Below the pieces are notes generated by a model that was given only the letters and a program-made list of their open reading frames with translations, did not search any database and was not told the DNA's origin. The position numbers and the translations under genes are program-made. This document shows, in pieces, positions 43,001-50,671 of a stretch of DNA of 64,000 nt. The stretch comes from Cardiocondyla obscurior (Eukaryota > Arthropoda > Insecta > Hymenoptera > Formicidae), in NCBI RefSeq assembly GCF_019399895.1, contig NC_091876.1, positions 2,456,381 through 2,520,380 on the forward strand. The letters are read 5' to 3'. Numbering within the stretch: position 1 is the stretch's first letter; each line of letters starts with the position of its first letter.

Positions 43001-46000
43001 TCACACGGCCGCGTAAGTGTTCAGGAAGGAGAGACACACACTCGGAACAGCGTTTCCTATGGCGTATTTAACTTCGCGGCACGTTAGCAGATTAAACATC
43101 CACGTGGCAAACGTCAAACAGTTTACAAATACCTTTCGGTGCCGCCACCAATAATAGTCGTACATTAACGCGCGGAATTCAGGTGGTTGAGAAGCATTAC
43201 TATCCTGAGATTAATTGCTCGCCCGCCACAAGCGATACATCTTCGGCTTGGCTATTCATCACCCTCCGATGTGATAACGCCGCAACAGGACCAAGTTTAT
43301 TAGATGAATTAATGCAGATGTAAAATATAGATATCTCTCTTTTCGCCGGAGAAATTAAAAAAATAAAAAAGAAAAAAAAAAATTTATTCATTATCGCGGC
43401 TCTTCTAACGTTAAACGCTTGAGATATTAATTCGCGAATAAAATCTCCGCTGAAATAAATTCTATCTCGACGGAATCAAGTCGCACGATCAGTTACGACT
43501 CCACGTTCGAATTACCGAGTGTTCTGAATTTTTAACGATGATGAATGCACATAATTTTCCCTGCGCAGTCATGTTAATTCTGGCTAGTCAGCGGATAGAG
43601 AGCGTGATCGGTAATTGGATGGGGCACGAAGTCGACGAGCACGAACCAGCCCCGACGAAAAGAGGTGCCGCGCCAACGATCGTGGAATGGTAAGACTCCT
43701 TTCAGCTTCGCGCACGCGTTCGGCGTGTTATTATTTCTGAATTTGATACATTTTATAATTCCGCTGACGAGCAACGTGGGGATTCGGGAGCAATTTTACG
43801 AGCAATTTTGATAGAAAATTGTAGAAGCGAAAAAAGAATACGTAAATAAGAGAGAAGAAAAGTAAAGGGAAAAGAAAAGCTTGGCGAAATCCATGTAATA
43901 TCTACCGGCTTATGGCACTCTCCGCTCGTGCGGAAGGCTGTAATATAGAACGTAGAAGCGTTACACACACAGTAAGTCGGTGGTAAACGAGATAAACCCT
44001 AGAGACGAGCGTGCAATCTCGAAGGAATCTTTTTTTTTTTTTTTTTCTTTTTCTTTCCTTCACGATGACGAGATCGAAACGAGGTGATCAAAATCTGTCA
44101 TATTGCAAATTTATATTCGTCTCGGCGCCCAGATTGATTTCGCGTTTATTTTGACATGTCATTAATAAGATGTCACTAGAAGTCTACTTTTTCTCATGCC
44201 GCTAAGTCAATAAGTAAAGGCGCGAGCAATTATAATAGCAAAAGAGTGAAAGAAATAAGAGAAAAAAAAAAAAAATTTTTTAAAAAGAAAAAATAGAGAA
44301 GAATGATGAAGGTAGCGAAGTGCTAATTTCAATGAATAAATTTAAATTCGCGATATCGTTCGAGGCACGGAACTCGGTGGATGAATAAATTATGCGACGT
44401 GATCTAAGATGCTACTGTCGTCGAAGGACGTAATTAAATGCGGACGATCGTAACTACGCAGGTTCATATTGGCTTGGGTGTCGGGACTGATTTGGTCGGA
44501 GGTGAAACAATTGTGGGACGTGGGTCTGGAGGAGTACGTGAACGATATGTGGAACGTGATCGACTTCGTAACGAACTCGCTGTACGTAGCCACGGTGGCC
44601 CTCAGGGTTGTGGCTTACTACAGGGTGCAAAAGGAGAACGAGAACCAGGCACCGGGATCAGTGATCCCAGCACTTCAGCGTGAAGAGTGGGACACTTGGG
44701 ACCCGATGCTCATCTCCGAGGGTCTCTTCTCCGCCGCCAACATCTTCAGGTAATAAATTGCGAGTGTGTCCGATCGCGCAACCTTCGATCGGCGTACAAC
44801 GAAGCACGGGATAGGATCCGCGATTACGATAAGCTCCCGGAAACGCGAGGAATCTCTTCTCGCGAACCTTATAAGCGCTACAACCTAAATCTTTTCGTTC
44901 ACGGTGAGAGATAACGGGGGCGAATTATGATATTTCTCGGTTATGATCGCCAGTCGCGATAACCGAAATTTATGCGGGCGCGTTTAGAACGTGCTTTGAA
45001 TGTGAATGGCCAGGGCGTCGCTTAAAGTGCAAATGAATCTTTGATTACCGTGAGCCGATGCAGCCGAGCGGTACAAAACGTAAAAGCCGCCTCGGCAAAG
45101 TTAACATAGGAAATTACTAACACTTAGGTATCATCCGGATTAAAAGCGGGGAATAATATTGCGTTACAGTTCGCTAAAGCTCGTCTACATATTCTCGGTG
45201 AATCCTCATCTCGGCCCGCTGCAAGTTTCCCTGTCGAGGATGGTCATGGACATTATGAAATTCTTCTTCCTCTACGTGCTGGTACTCTTCGCCTTCTCGT
45301 GCGGTAAATGAAATAAACGTCGCGCAATAAAATGTACCGCGCGGGGATAAAAATTAATGTAAAAGAAAAAAAATTAATTTTTCTTACAGGACTCAACCAA
45401 CTTCTCTGGTATTACGCGGACATGGAGAAAAAGCAATGTCCATCGGCGATGCCGTTTTCGGCCAATGTTAGCACCACTAATGCTGACCCGAATGCGTGCA
45501 CCGTTTGGCGGCGATTCGCAAAGTACGCAATTCCTGTCTCGTTACATAAATATTGTCATTTTATAAAACAAAAATACATAGGACGAATTAATTCAAAAAT
45601 CTGTCGAAGTAAAAGGAGAGAATATTAAAATTTCTATTGTTTTAGAAACGATGTTTTTAAAGATACATGTTTTATTTAAAATGTTAAAATTTTACATTTG
45701 ATAATTATTCAGAATTTGTTGCTCCGCGTTATTTATTTTCGACAATGTAACAATGTAAATTTTGTGTGCAGTTTGTTCGAGACCATACAAACGCTCTTCT
45801 GGGCGGTTTTCGGCCTGGTGGACCTCGACAGTTTCGAACTGGACGGCATCAAGGTGTTTACCAGATTCTGGGGCATGCTGATGTTCGGTACTTACTCGGT
45901 TATTAACATCGTCGTTCTTCTAAATCTCCTGATCGCTATGATGAATCATTCCTATCAACTAATCTCGGTAAGTGCTGCATCTTTAGCGAAAAAAAAAAGA

Positions 46001-49000
46001 AAAAAAAAACTTTACGCGTACCTTCGTGTACGCGAGATCGTTGACTAATTTAACTTAAAGCGAAGAAAACGATGAAATAAACATTACTTGCGTTAAATGT
46101 CGCATTAAATGGATTAATCGCGAGATAAAGGCGACGTTCATTCTCCGCGATAATTAACAAAAGTGCGCGCGAGATATCTTGAAACACCGGAGCGACGTCA
46201 TACGGAAAATACGGCGGCGGATCGTACCTCGCCGTACTTTTTGCATCTATAATTAGTCGAAACTAATTAGCGGGGTAACTCTCGGTGCTCGTAATTAGGA
46301 ACGCGCCGACATCGAGTGGAAGTTCGCGAGGAGCAAACTCTGGATCAGCTATTTCGAGGAGGGCGGCACCGCTCCGCCGCCGTTCAACATCATACCGACC
46401 CCGAAAAGCGCCTGGTACGTCGCACGATGGGTGTATCGGAAGCTCTGCGGACACAGCAGGGCGGCCAAGAAGGAGCACATGCGAACAATCAGGGTAAGAA
46501 AGACAGCCCGCGTACGTTTTCGCGGAGCCAAAATGGCACGGGCCGCCGGTACTTTTATAGGAAAAGTTCCCCGGCGGGGTCGTACGCTCTTCAATTTTCG
46601 TACCTCTCAAATTTTTATTGGCCGCGCAAACGCGAAGCGAGAACTGTAGAATAAAATGTCAATGCTAACATGTCACAGGGGATTCGAGAATGCCGGAGGA
46701 TATTGAAATATTTATTCTATCGTGATGGATGCTTCCTGCAAATTTCTCTGGGGCTTCTTCTGGTCTTCGCTTTTGAATGCAAAAATATTTCTCGGCAATT
46801 ATTCTTGATCATGCTCATTTATAAATTTATAAATCCGATAATGCTTGACATTGGGCATAAATTCCGGCGTTTCGATATTTTTTGATATTTGATATTTGAT
46901 ATTTGAAGAATCTGGTACGCGAATACGCGACGCAATGTGCCCGACGAATCTGGAGCGTGATATATAAAGCGCGTTTTGGCCTGCACTTTCCAACGTAAAC
47001 TTTTGAAGGGTCTCGATCTCTGATTCTTGTTACAGCGAAAAGTGAAGCAGGCTTCCGAGCGGGACTTCAGGTATCAAAGTATCATGAGAAATTTGGTAAG
47101 ACGATACGTCACCGTCGAGCAACGTAAGGCCGAAGGCGAGGGTGTCACGGAAGACGACGTGAACGAAATCAAGCAGGACATCAGTGCATTTCGCTGCGAG
47201 CTTATCGAGATACTGAAGAACTCCGGCATGAATACCTCTACCGCGGCGAGCAGCGGTACCGGTAAGTTGAAGCGACGAGTGAGAAGAAGTAAATTGCCCC
47301 GCGCATATCCCGCATGAGAAGCATACGATTAAGTTGCACGGCGCTGCTAACGTAAAACTTAAGTGCATGTACGGCTGATACTGATCGCACGTGTAGTCGG
47401 TTTCTTAAAAGTAAACGGGGTTACGGTTGAGACAGTACCGTCGCCGAGTTAATCCCGCGGGACAAATATTCGTGACGCGCGGGCGGAAATTAAAATGATT
47501 GATCCTTCGTTACGCGGGAAAGGGTAATTAATCTAATTAAGAATTTTACCCGACGACTTTATAGGTATCGCGCCAGTTTAACTCTTCAATTATTCGTAAT
47601 GAGAAAATGTGTATGAAATAATGTCTTATCCACGACCTGTACAAGTTTTGCATAAATAAATTTTATCGTATCAATCTAACTTATATTTTTTTTTTATTTC
47701 TCTCTTTCTCAATTTTATGCCGAGTGTTAGCTTACACAGATTGTTATTAAAAAAGTTTCGCAGCAGGCGTAGGATTTTAGAATGATTTTTGAAAGTACAG
47801 CGTAATTCTTTTTCTTCTTATTTATTAACACTAAAAAAAAAAATTAGAAAAATAATTTTATTTATTAATTATTATTATTTTTTTTTACAGTGGTATGTTA
47901 TGTGTTATAATTATGTGTAGTAACATTAACTTGTCTTCCTGAGTTTTTTTAATTTATTTCTTAGCGTATTTAAGTTTCTTTTAGTTTTTTTTTTAGTAGA
48001 TCGCTTGAGGCTGCTCGTCGAATTTCTGTTTATCCCCTAGACGGTAGCCTTAAAGAGCTGTCCGTAGGTGCGGGTGGCAAGAAAAACCGCCAGAAAGAGC
48101 GGCGGTTAATGAAGGGTTTCAACATTGGGCCACAACCGGGCGGAAGTGGTACCCTGCCGCCCGTGGCGGAATTCATCGCATCCCTTCAGCAAGCACAGCA
48201 CGAGAATTCCCATCATGACTTATTTGGCTCAACCTTGAGCGGCATATTCGGTCCGGGAACGACACCAAAGAAGAGCCCACACCATACCAGCACTAATAGC
48301 GTGCCTGGGCTAGCCAGTGGATCGCGACAAAGCCACACCACTCGAAGTAGCTCCCGGAAGAAACGTTGGGGCACTTTAATTGAAGCTGCAAAAGCCGGAA
48401 GGGTCTCTAGATTGATCGGTAAGTTGAAAATTTCCTCGCATTAATATTTCCAACTAATTAATAATTTTTTTTTCTCTCTCTCATTTATTTTAACGAAACG
48501 TTTTTTTTTTATTATTACAATTAAATCTTTATAAATAAATGAATATGTCGTTCTTCGTTCTCAGGTAGATCTCGATCGGAGGACTCGGTGTACTCTCCGG
48601 CGTCCGAGGACGGCGGCTCGAGATCCGAGGGTTCCTCGGACTCGAAGTCTTCCTTGGAGGGTGCCAGCCACGATGTACAAAGCGTGCAGCATCCCTCGCA
48701 TCATCACTCGCATTCTCATCACGCGCATCATCACGAGACGCACCACATGTTTACCCACGGCTTGGGCCCGGCTTTGGCCGCTCTGAGAAAGAAGCGCAAG
48801 AAGTTCTCCGCCTCGAGATCGTCCACGCCCGCGATGACCAGCAGCACCAACACGAACCCGGCAGATTCGAGCACGACGTCATCGGTTGCCACTGTCCTTG
48901 CGGCCAGAATCTCCTCGAAGAAGCAGCTGCAACGTGCCAGTAGCGTTCCGACCCGCGGTCCCGAATTAACGGCACAGTCATCGCTAACGTCATCGCGGCG

Positions 49001-49601
49001 ACACGAAGTGACGCAAAGCCAGCAGCCCAGCCTCGACGTCGCCGAGATCAACGAGCGTATGAACGTGCAGCAAGGTGAGCTGATATTATTACATGGTATA
49101 TCATTTCGCGGGAGCGTGTAGGATGAAGCAATTACACCGCGCATTATCGCACGTTCAACTATCCGTTCGCAACTCGGTTGGAAGCAATTATTCAAGCTCG
49201 TGATTAGAATATTGTAAATTAGAGCAACAAGACATATATGCGCTGCTTTATTATACAGGGCAAATTAATTATCTCCACTTTATGAATGTTTTATTTTATT
49301 TTAAAGCCAAGGTAATGTACATCAAAAATTTATGTGCATTAAAACTGTTTTAATTTTGTTCTTTTTTTTAATATAATAATAATTAAAAAACAGAAAAGTA
49401 TTGGCGATGCTGACCATCGTTTTTTTTATTACATTTTCAGATGTTATCGTTCCATTGACACCGTCGACAACCGAAGAGAGCATGGTGGCGAGCGGCTCGA
49501 CGTCGATTACGGCAAAGCGAAACGGATCGGCGACGCAACTGCAACGTCTTCCCGGCATCGAGCCGATTTCCGGCCACGACGTGTTCTCCGGTTGGCTCTG
49601 A
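5780..49601 (+). CDS. Trpgamma: TRP-gamma, TRPC-family cation channel (whole spliced gene)
   Basis: This gene encodes a tetrameric, phospholipase-C-linked, Ca2+-permeable plasma-membrane channel of the TRPC family; in Drosophila TRP-gamma is a relative and partner of TRP and TRPL. Coding exons: 5780-5857, 14851-14893, 29910-30199, 35376-35506, 36898-37132, 38245-38393, 39258-39453, 41503-41673, 42112-42346, 43569-43689, 44462-44749, 45170-45303, 45390-45522, 45772-45967, 46299-46493, 47036-47261, 48041-48418, 48565-49074, 49441-49601. They total 3870 nt (1289 residues plus stop) and every junction phase fits. Order: N-terminal extension (1-140), ankyrin repeats (about 165-300), zinc site (H304, C308, C310, C313), linker helices, six membrane helices (about 475-800), TRP box EWKFAR (806-811), C-terminal helices (866-940) and a low-complexity tail (941-1289). 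Drosophila TRP-gamma is somewhat shorter (about 1130 residues by memory). TRP or TRPL is less likely because of the tail and the ankyrin sequence. The identity is firm; exon 1 is the weakest part. Confidence 0.92.
5858..14850 (+). other. TRP-gamma intron 1 (9.0 kb)
   Basis: The intron runs from gtaata to tgtgtttcag. No nested gene is recognisable on either strand. Several stretches (about 6900-7700, 9430-9740, 10690-11160) are strongly CpG-enriched and open in several frames by composition; they are possible regulatory DNA. Poly-T and poly-C/T tracts occur near 8610-8630, 8680-8695 and 13760-13803. Confidence 0.6.
13760..13803. repeat. CTTTTT-type microsatellite
   Basis: A T run followed by about five imperfect ctttttt/cttttt units, inside TRP-gamma intron 1. 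Overlapping open frames made of Phe and Leu runs are artefacts of it. Confidence 0.9.
14851..14893 (+). CDS. Trpgamma: TRP-gamma coding exon 2 (43-nt micro-exon)
   Basis: The acceptor is tgtgtttcag and the donor gtgagt. Entered at phase 0 it reads FLAGGDHDRNIPEI and leaves one nucleotide, which joins the next exon as GAA (Glu). The combined text continues smoothly into the acidic ETTYEDEE segment of exon 3. An ATG inside the exon is in another frame and leads to an early stop in exon 3, so it is not a start. Confidence 0.75.
20562..20587. repeat. Perfect 10-bp hairpin with 6-nt loop
   Basis: gtctcgtcta (20562-20571) is mirrored by tagacgagac (20578-20587). It lies within intron 2 and no function is evident. 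Confidence 0.85.
21709..21735. repeat. 9-bp hairpin with purine loop
   Basis: tccatccag (21709-21717) pairs with ctggatgga (21727-21735) around a loop of G and A. It lies in intron 2. Confidence 0.8.
24856..24874. repeat. Poly-T tract
   Basis: About 19 consecutive T residues after a CT-rich lead, in intron 2 of TRP-gamma. It is one of several such runs typical of this locus. Confidence 0.9.
29910..30199 (+). CDS. Trpgamma: TRP-gamma coding exon 3, acidic N-terminal extension
   Basis: The exon encodes residues 41-137. The acceptor is gatttcag and the donor gtaagg. The start is acidic (ETTYEDEE, then VGEEDDG), followed by a Ser/Thr/Arg-rich part and a stretch with PEAPPLPQ. No structured domain is visible, so the segment is probably disordered and cytosolic. 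It ends at phase 0 after the basic KKVK. Confidence 0.88.
30200..35375 (+). other. TRP-gamma intron 3 (5.2 kb)
   Basis: No gene is recognised. It holds a purine-rich tract (about 30816-30870), a short GA repeat (31743-31759) and an AAAAT-type repeat (33236-33269). A CAGACA-rich stretch near 32200-32260 has no coding character. Confidence 0.6.
33236..33269. repeat. AAAAT pentanucleotide microsatellite
   Basis: An A run followed by about five taaaa units, within TRP-gamma intron 3. Confidence 0.9.
35376..35506 (+). CDS. Trpgamma: TRP-gamma coding exon 4, start of conserved TRPC body
   Basis: The exon encodes residues 138-181 (RHSIHGMMEEENVV, then LSLQEKKYLLAVERGDV), the TRPC segment leading into the first ankyrin repeat. 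The acceptor is gtattttatag and the donor gtcagt, ending at phase 2. The in-frame Met pair at 35394-35399 could start a shorter isoform made from an internal promoter. Confidence 0.92.
35507..36897 (+). other. TRP-gamma intron 4
   Basis: An AT-rich intron of 1.4 kb with T runs near 35881 and 36630-36680. No other feature is seen. Confidence 0.7.
36898..37132 (+). CDS. Trpgamma: TRP-gamma coding exon 5, ankyrin repeats
   Basis: The exon encodes about residues 182-259. It shows ankyrin text: DPLGRSALLMAIDNENLEMV, then VEVLLEHEETLHKNGDPH. The acceptor is attgcag and the donor gtaaat, ending at phase 0. TRPC ankyrin repeats sit in the cytosolic part of the tetramer and mediate subunit contacts. 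Confidence 0.95.
37133..38244 (+). other. TRP-gamma intron 5
   Basis: A 1.1 kb intron. An open frame at 37687-37890 has no recognised similarity and no splice link to the channel. Nothing else is seen. Confidence 0.65.
38245..38393 (+). CDS. Trpgamma: TRP-gamma coding exon 6, last ankyrin repeat and zinc-site half
   Basis: The exon encodes residues 260-309, from SWEALPPDTATFTPDITP through an ankyrin helix pair (AHRDNYEIIKILLDRG) to PHDVRC. His304 and Cys308 are the first two ligands of the conserved TRPC zinc site; the remaining two lie in the next exon. The donor is gtaaga and it ends at phase 2. Confidence 0.95.
38394..39257 (+). other. TRP-gamma intron 6
   Basis: An 0.86 kb AT-rich intron with a poly-A run shortly before the acceptor (about 39199-39215). 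No other feature is seen. Confidence 0.7.
39258..39453 (+). CDS. Trpgamma: TRP-gamma coding exon 7, linker helices
   Basis: The exon encodes about residues 309-374. It opens with GCDECVTS, supplying Cys310 and Cys313 of the zinc site, then SLRHSRSRINAYRALASPS and ELSWELRRLSFLEHEFKCEY, the conserved TRPC linker-helix region. The donor is gtaaga at phase 0. Confidence 0.95.
39762..39787. repeat. Poly-T tract of about 26 nt
   Basis: The longest homopolymer noted in the window, in TRP-gamma intron 7. Confidence 0.9.
39982..40022. repeat. CT dinucleotide microsatellite
   Basis: About 20 uninterrupted TC/CT units in TRP-gamma intron 7. This is the longest dinucleotide repeat in the window, and such loci are often length-polymorphic. 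Confidence 0.95.
41503..41673 (+). CDS. Trpgamma: TRP-gamma coding exon 8
   Basis: The exon encodes residues 375-431 (ELRRQCQDFATALLDHTRSS, then LNRLKLAIKLRQKK), the end of the cytosolic linker-helix region before the membrane. The acceptor is aatttcag, the donor gtacga, and both junctions are phase 0. Confidence 0.94.
41674..42111 (+). other. TRP-gamma intron 8
   Basis: A 438-nt AT-rich intron. Near its 3' end is a 9-bp hairpin (gcagcctct 42020-42028 with agaggctgc 42038-42046). Confidence 0.75.
42112..42346 (+). CDS. Trpgamma: TRP-gamma coding exon 9, pre-S1 and S1 start
   Basis: The exon encodes residues 432-510. FVAHPNVQQLLASIWYEGLP and RKNMFLQALEIVRIG lead into a hydrophobic helix (VLFPFFSVGYIIAP), then RKPFIKFICHSASYFTFL, the TRPC elbow and beginning of S1. 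The donor is gtaagc, phase 1. Confidence 0.95.
42347..43568 (+). other. TRP-gamma intron 9
   Basis: A 1.2 kb intron. The open frame that continues exon 9 to 42579 is intron read-through. Nothing else is recognised. Confidence 0.75.
43569..43689 (+). CDS. Trpgamma: TRP-gamma coding exon 10, S1 end and S1-S2 loop
   Basis: The exon encodes residues 510-550: FMLILASQRIESVIGNW ends S1, followed by a charged loop (HEVDEHEPAPTKRGAAP). The acceptor is ctgcgcag, the donor gtaaga, phase 2 at the end. Confidence 0.94.
43690..44461 (+). other. TRP-gamma intron 10
   Basis: A 772-nt intron with a T run (44031-44047) and an A run (44262-44276). No other feature is seen. Confidence 0.7.
44462..44749 (+). 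CDS. Trpgamma: TRP-gamma coding exon 11, S2 to S4 start
   Basis: The exon encodes residues 550-646. FILAWVSGLIWSEVKQLW is S2, WNVIDFVTNSLYVATVALRV is S3, and ISEGLFSAANIF begins S4. These are strongly TRPC-like. The donor is gtaata, phase 2. Confidence 0.96.
44750..45169 (+). other. TRP-gamma intron 11
   Basis: A 420-nt CpG-rich intron with no feature seen. Confidence 0.75.
45170..45303 (+). CDS. Trpgamma: TRP-gamma coding exon 12, S4-S5 linker and S5
   Basis: The exon encodes residues 646-691: LKLVYIFSVNPHLGPLQVSL, then RMVMDIMKFFFLYVLVLFAF. This is the TRPC S4, the S4-S5 linker and S5. The acceptor is gcgttacag, the donor gtaaat, phase 1. Confidence 0.96.
45390..45522 (+). CDS. Trpgamma: TRP-gamma coding exon 13, S5 end and outer pore turret
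   Basis: The exon encodes residues 691-735. GLNQLLWYYADMEKKQCP is followed by an extracellular turret with two Cys and an N-glycosylation sequon (NVST). It follows an 86-nt intron, the shortest in the gene. The donor is gtacgc, phase 2. Confidence 0.95.
45772..45967 (+). CDS. Trpgamma: TRP-gamma coding exon 14, pore helix, filter and S6
   Basis: The exon encodes residues 735-800. LFETIQTLFWAVFGLVDLDS is the pore helix and filter region; Asp752, Asp754 and Glu757 lie where Drosophila TRP carries its Ca2+-selectivity aspartate (known for TRP; the equivalence is inferred). GTYSVINIVVLLNLLIAMMN is S6. The donor is gtaagt, phase 0. Confidence 0.97.
46299..46493 (+). CDS. Trpgamma: TRP-gamma coding exon 15, TRP box
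   Basis: The exon encodes residues 801-865 and contains the TRPC signature EWKFAR (806-811), the TRP helix beneath S6 that couples gating, then SKLWISYFEEGGTAPPPFNI and a basic stretch. The acceptor is gtaattag, the donor gtaaga, both phase 0. Confidence 0.97.
46494..47035 (+). other. TRP-gamma intron 15
   Basis: A 542-nt intron holding a short GATATTT tandem repeat (46884-46904 plus a diverged unit at 46874). No other feature is seen. Confidence 0.75.
46874..46904. repeat. GATATTT heptanucleotide tandem repeat
   Basis: Three perfect units at 46884-46904 and one further copy at 46874-46880, separated by ttt. It lies in TRP-gamma intron 15. Confidence 0.9.
47036..47261 (+). CDS. Trpgamma: TRP-gamma coding exon 16, C-terminal helical region
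   Basis: The exon encodes residues 866-941. RKVKQASERDFRYQSIMRNL, then RRYVTVEQRKAEGEGVTEDD and EIKQDISAFRCELIEILK: the conserved TRPC rib/coiled-coil region after the TRP helix. The donor is gtaagt at phase 1. Without splicing the frame stays open for 18 codons to a stop at 47315-47317. Confidence 0.95.
47262..48040 (+). other. TRP-gamma intron 16
   Basis: A 779-nt intron, CpG-rich at its start and very AT-rich from 47690 on. No gene is seen. Confidence 0.7.
48041..48418 (+). CDS. Trpgamma: TRP-gamma coding exon 17, C-terminal tail with basic helix
   Basis: The exon encodes residues 941-1067. A basic start (GGKKNRQKERRLMKGFN), a Gly/Pro/Ser/His-rich middle and a basic amphipathic segment KKRWGTLIEAAK near 1047-1058. 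The acceptor is tatcccctag and the donor gtaagt. It is entered and left at phase 1 and is 378 nt long, so skipping would keep the frame. Confidence 0.93.
48565..49074 (+). CDS. Trpgamma: TRP-gamma coding exon 18, His-rich and Ser/Thr-rich tail
   Basis: The exon encodes residues 1067-1237. A Ser/Asp/Glu-rich start (SEDSVYSPASEDGGSRSE), a histidine cluster (13 His in 23 residues, 1109-1131), a basic patch (RKKRKKFSASRSS) and long Ser/Thr stretches. It is predicted disordered. It is 510 nt long and phase 1 on both sides. Confidence 0.92.
49441..49601 (+). CDS. Trpgamma: TRP-gamma coding exon 19, C-terminus ending GWL
   Basis: The exon encodes residues 1237-1289 and the stop TGA at 49599-49601. 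It is entered at phase 1 after acattttcag. The end is HDVFSGWL; a free hydrophobic C-terminus of this kind fits PDZ binding (see findings). Confidence 0.92.
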
Positions 49602-50085
49602 GGAAACGGATGTGTCGCTGACGGGCGGCGGCCGACCAGTTGACACAGGAAGCATCAGTCGGTATTCAGCTTCGAGCTTCGTTTATAACGGCCATGAGGC
49701 TAGAACGACGTCGGCGACGATCGTGCATGCATGCACGCACGCATACGGCACGGTCGTCTTGACGTCGGCAGACGCACAATGATGCCTTTCTCGCGATGCG
49801 ACGCGACGCGCCACGCCGATTAAATGTAAGAGCGACGTCGATCGGGAAATCACTATTACTACTACTGCCAGAATGGAAGTGGCACGTGTGAGTCGGTGGC
49901 AAATAGTCTAGTCAGCACTAGTCAGTCTGATCTCGCAGCAGAAAAGTGAAAAAAAGAAAAAAAAAAAAAAAGAAAAAGAAAAAAAGCGACTAATATTATA
50001 TTATTAAATTAATTGTCGAGAGAGACGCTACGAGTTATGTTACCTCAAACAAAGGTCGAATTTTCAGAGAGCTGGTCTACTGAAG

Positions 50086-50091
50086 AATAAA
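50086..50091 (+). promoter_or_regulatory. Candidate polyadenylation signal for TRP-gamma
   Basis: AATAAA 485 nt after the stop codon. A second AATAAA at 50282-50287 is an alternative. Assignment is by position only. Confidence 0.45.
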
Positions 50092-50634
50092 GTTCACAGC
50101 CTCCTAGCTTCTCCCAAGCGATCGTTACTTTGACAATTTATTTCTTCCATGTACTTGTATTATTCTAGTCACGAGATAAACGATAATGAATCATTGCCAA
50201 ATGACGATTTCTATTATTTTTTATTCTACGGTAGTTTAGAACAGCCACAAACGCACAGACGTTGAGAGAATCAATTATAATAATAAAGTATACATGATAA
50301 TTCTTTCGTAAAACGTGCACGATAGTTTACGCGAAAGAGAGACGGCTGGATCCTTAAAATTTCGCTGTCCCGCAAAAATTCTTATGTAGAATTAATCGCG
50401 CCGTCAACTGCGAGCACCGCGACTGCTGACCAAGTCGTATTTTAACGATCCAGCACGCGTCTCTCGGCCTATATTTAAACTGTCGGACGACTATAATCTT
50501 TTGTTATGTCGAGTTAAAAAAAATCGGCGAAAGACGCCGAATCGATTCTCGCGAAAAGAACTGGAACAAAGTGGCACGACCAAAGAACACGCCGGTAGCA
50601 CATAGTCGAGTAGAGCAGATTAAGGGAAACGAGA

Positions 50635-50671
50635 ATTCTAGATATTACGTATTACATTCTAGATATTACGT
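50635..50671. repeat. Tandem duplication of a 21-bp unit
   Basis: attctagatattacgt occurs at 50635-50650 and again at 50656-50671, a spacing of 21 bp. It lies in the TRP-gamma 3' flank. Confidence 0.9.

Noticed and set aside
46316..46654. 112-codon + frame over TRP-gamma exon 15
   Set aside because: Out of frame with the channel exon, which carries the EWKFAR motif.
48731..49195. 154-codon antisense open frame over TRP-gamma exon 18
   Set aside because: Shadow of the GC-rich coding exon on the other strand; no splice or domain support.
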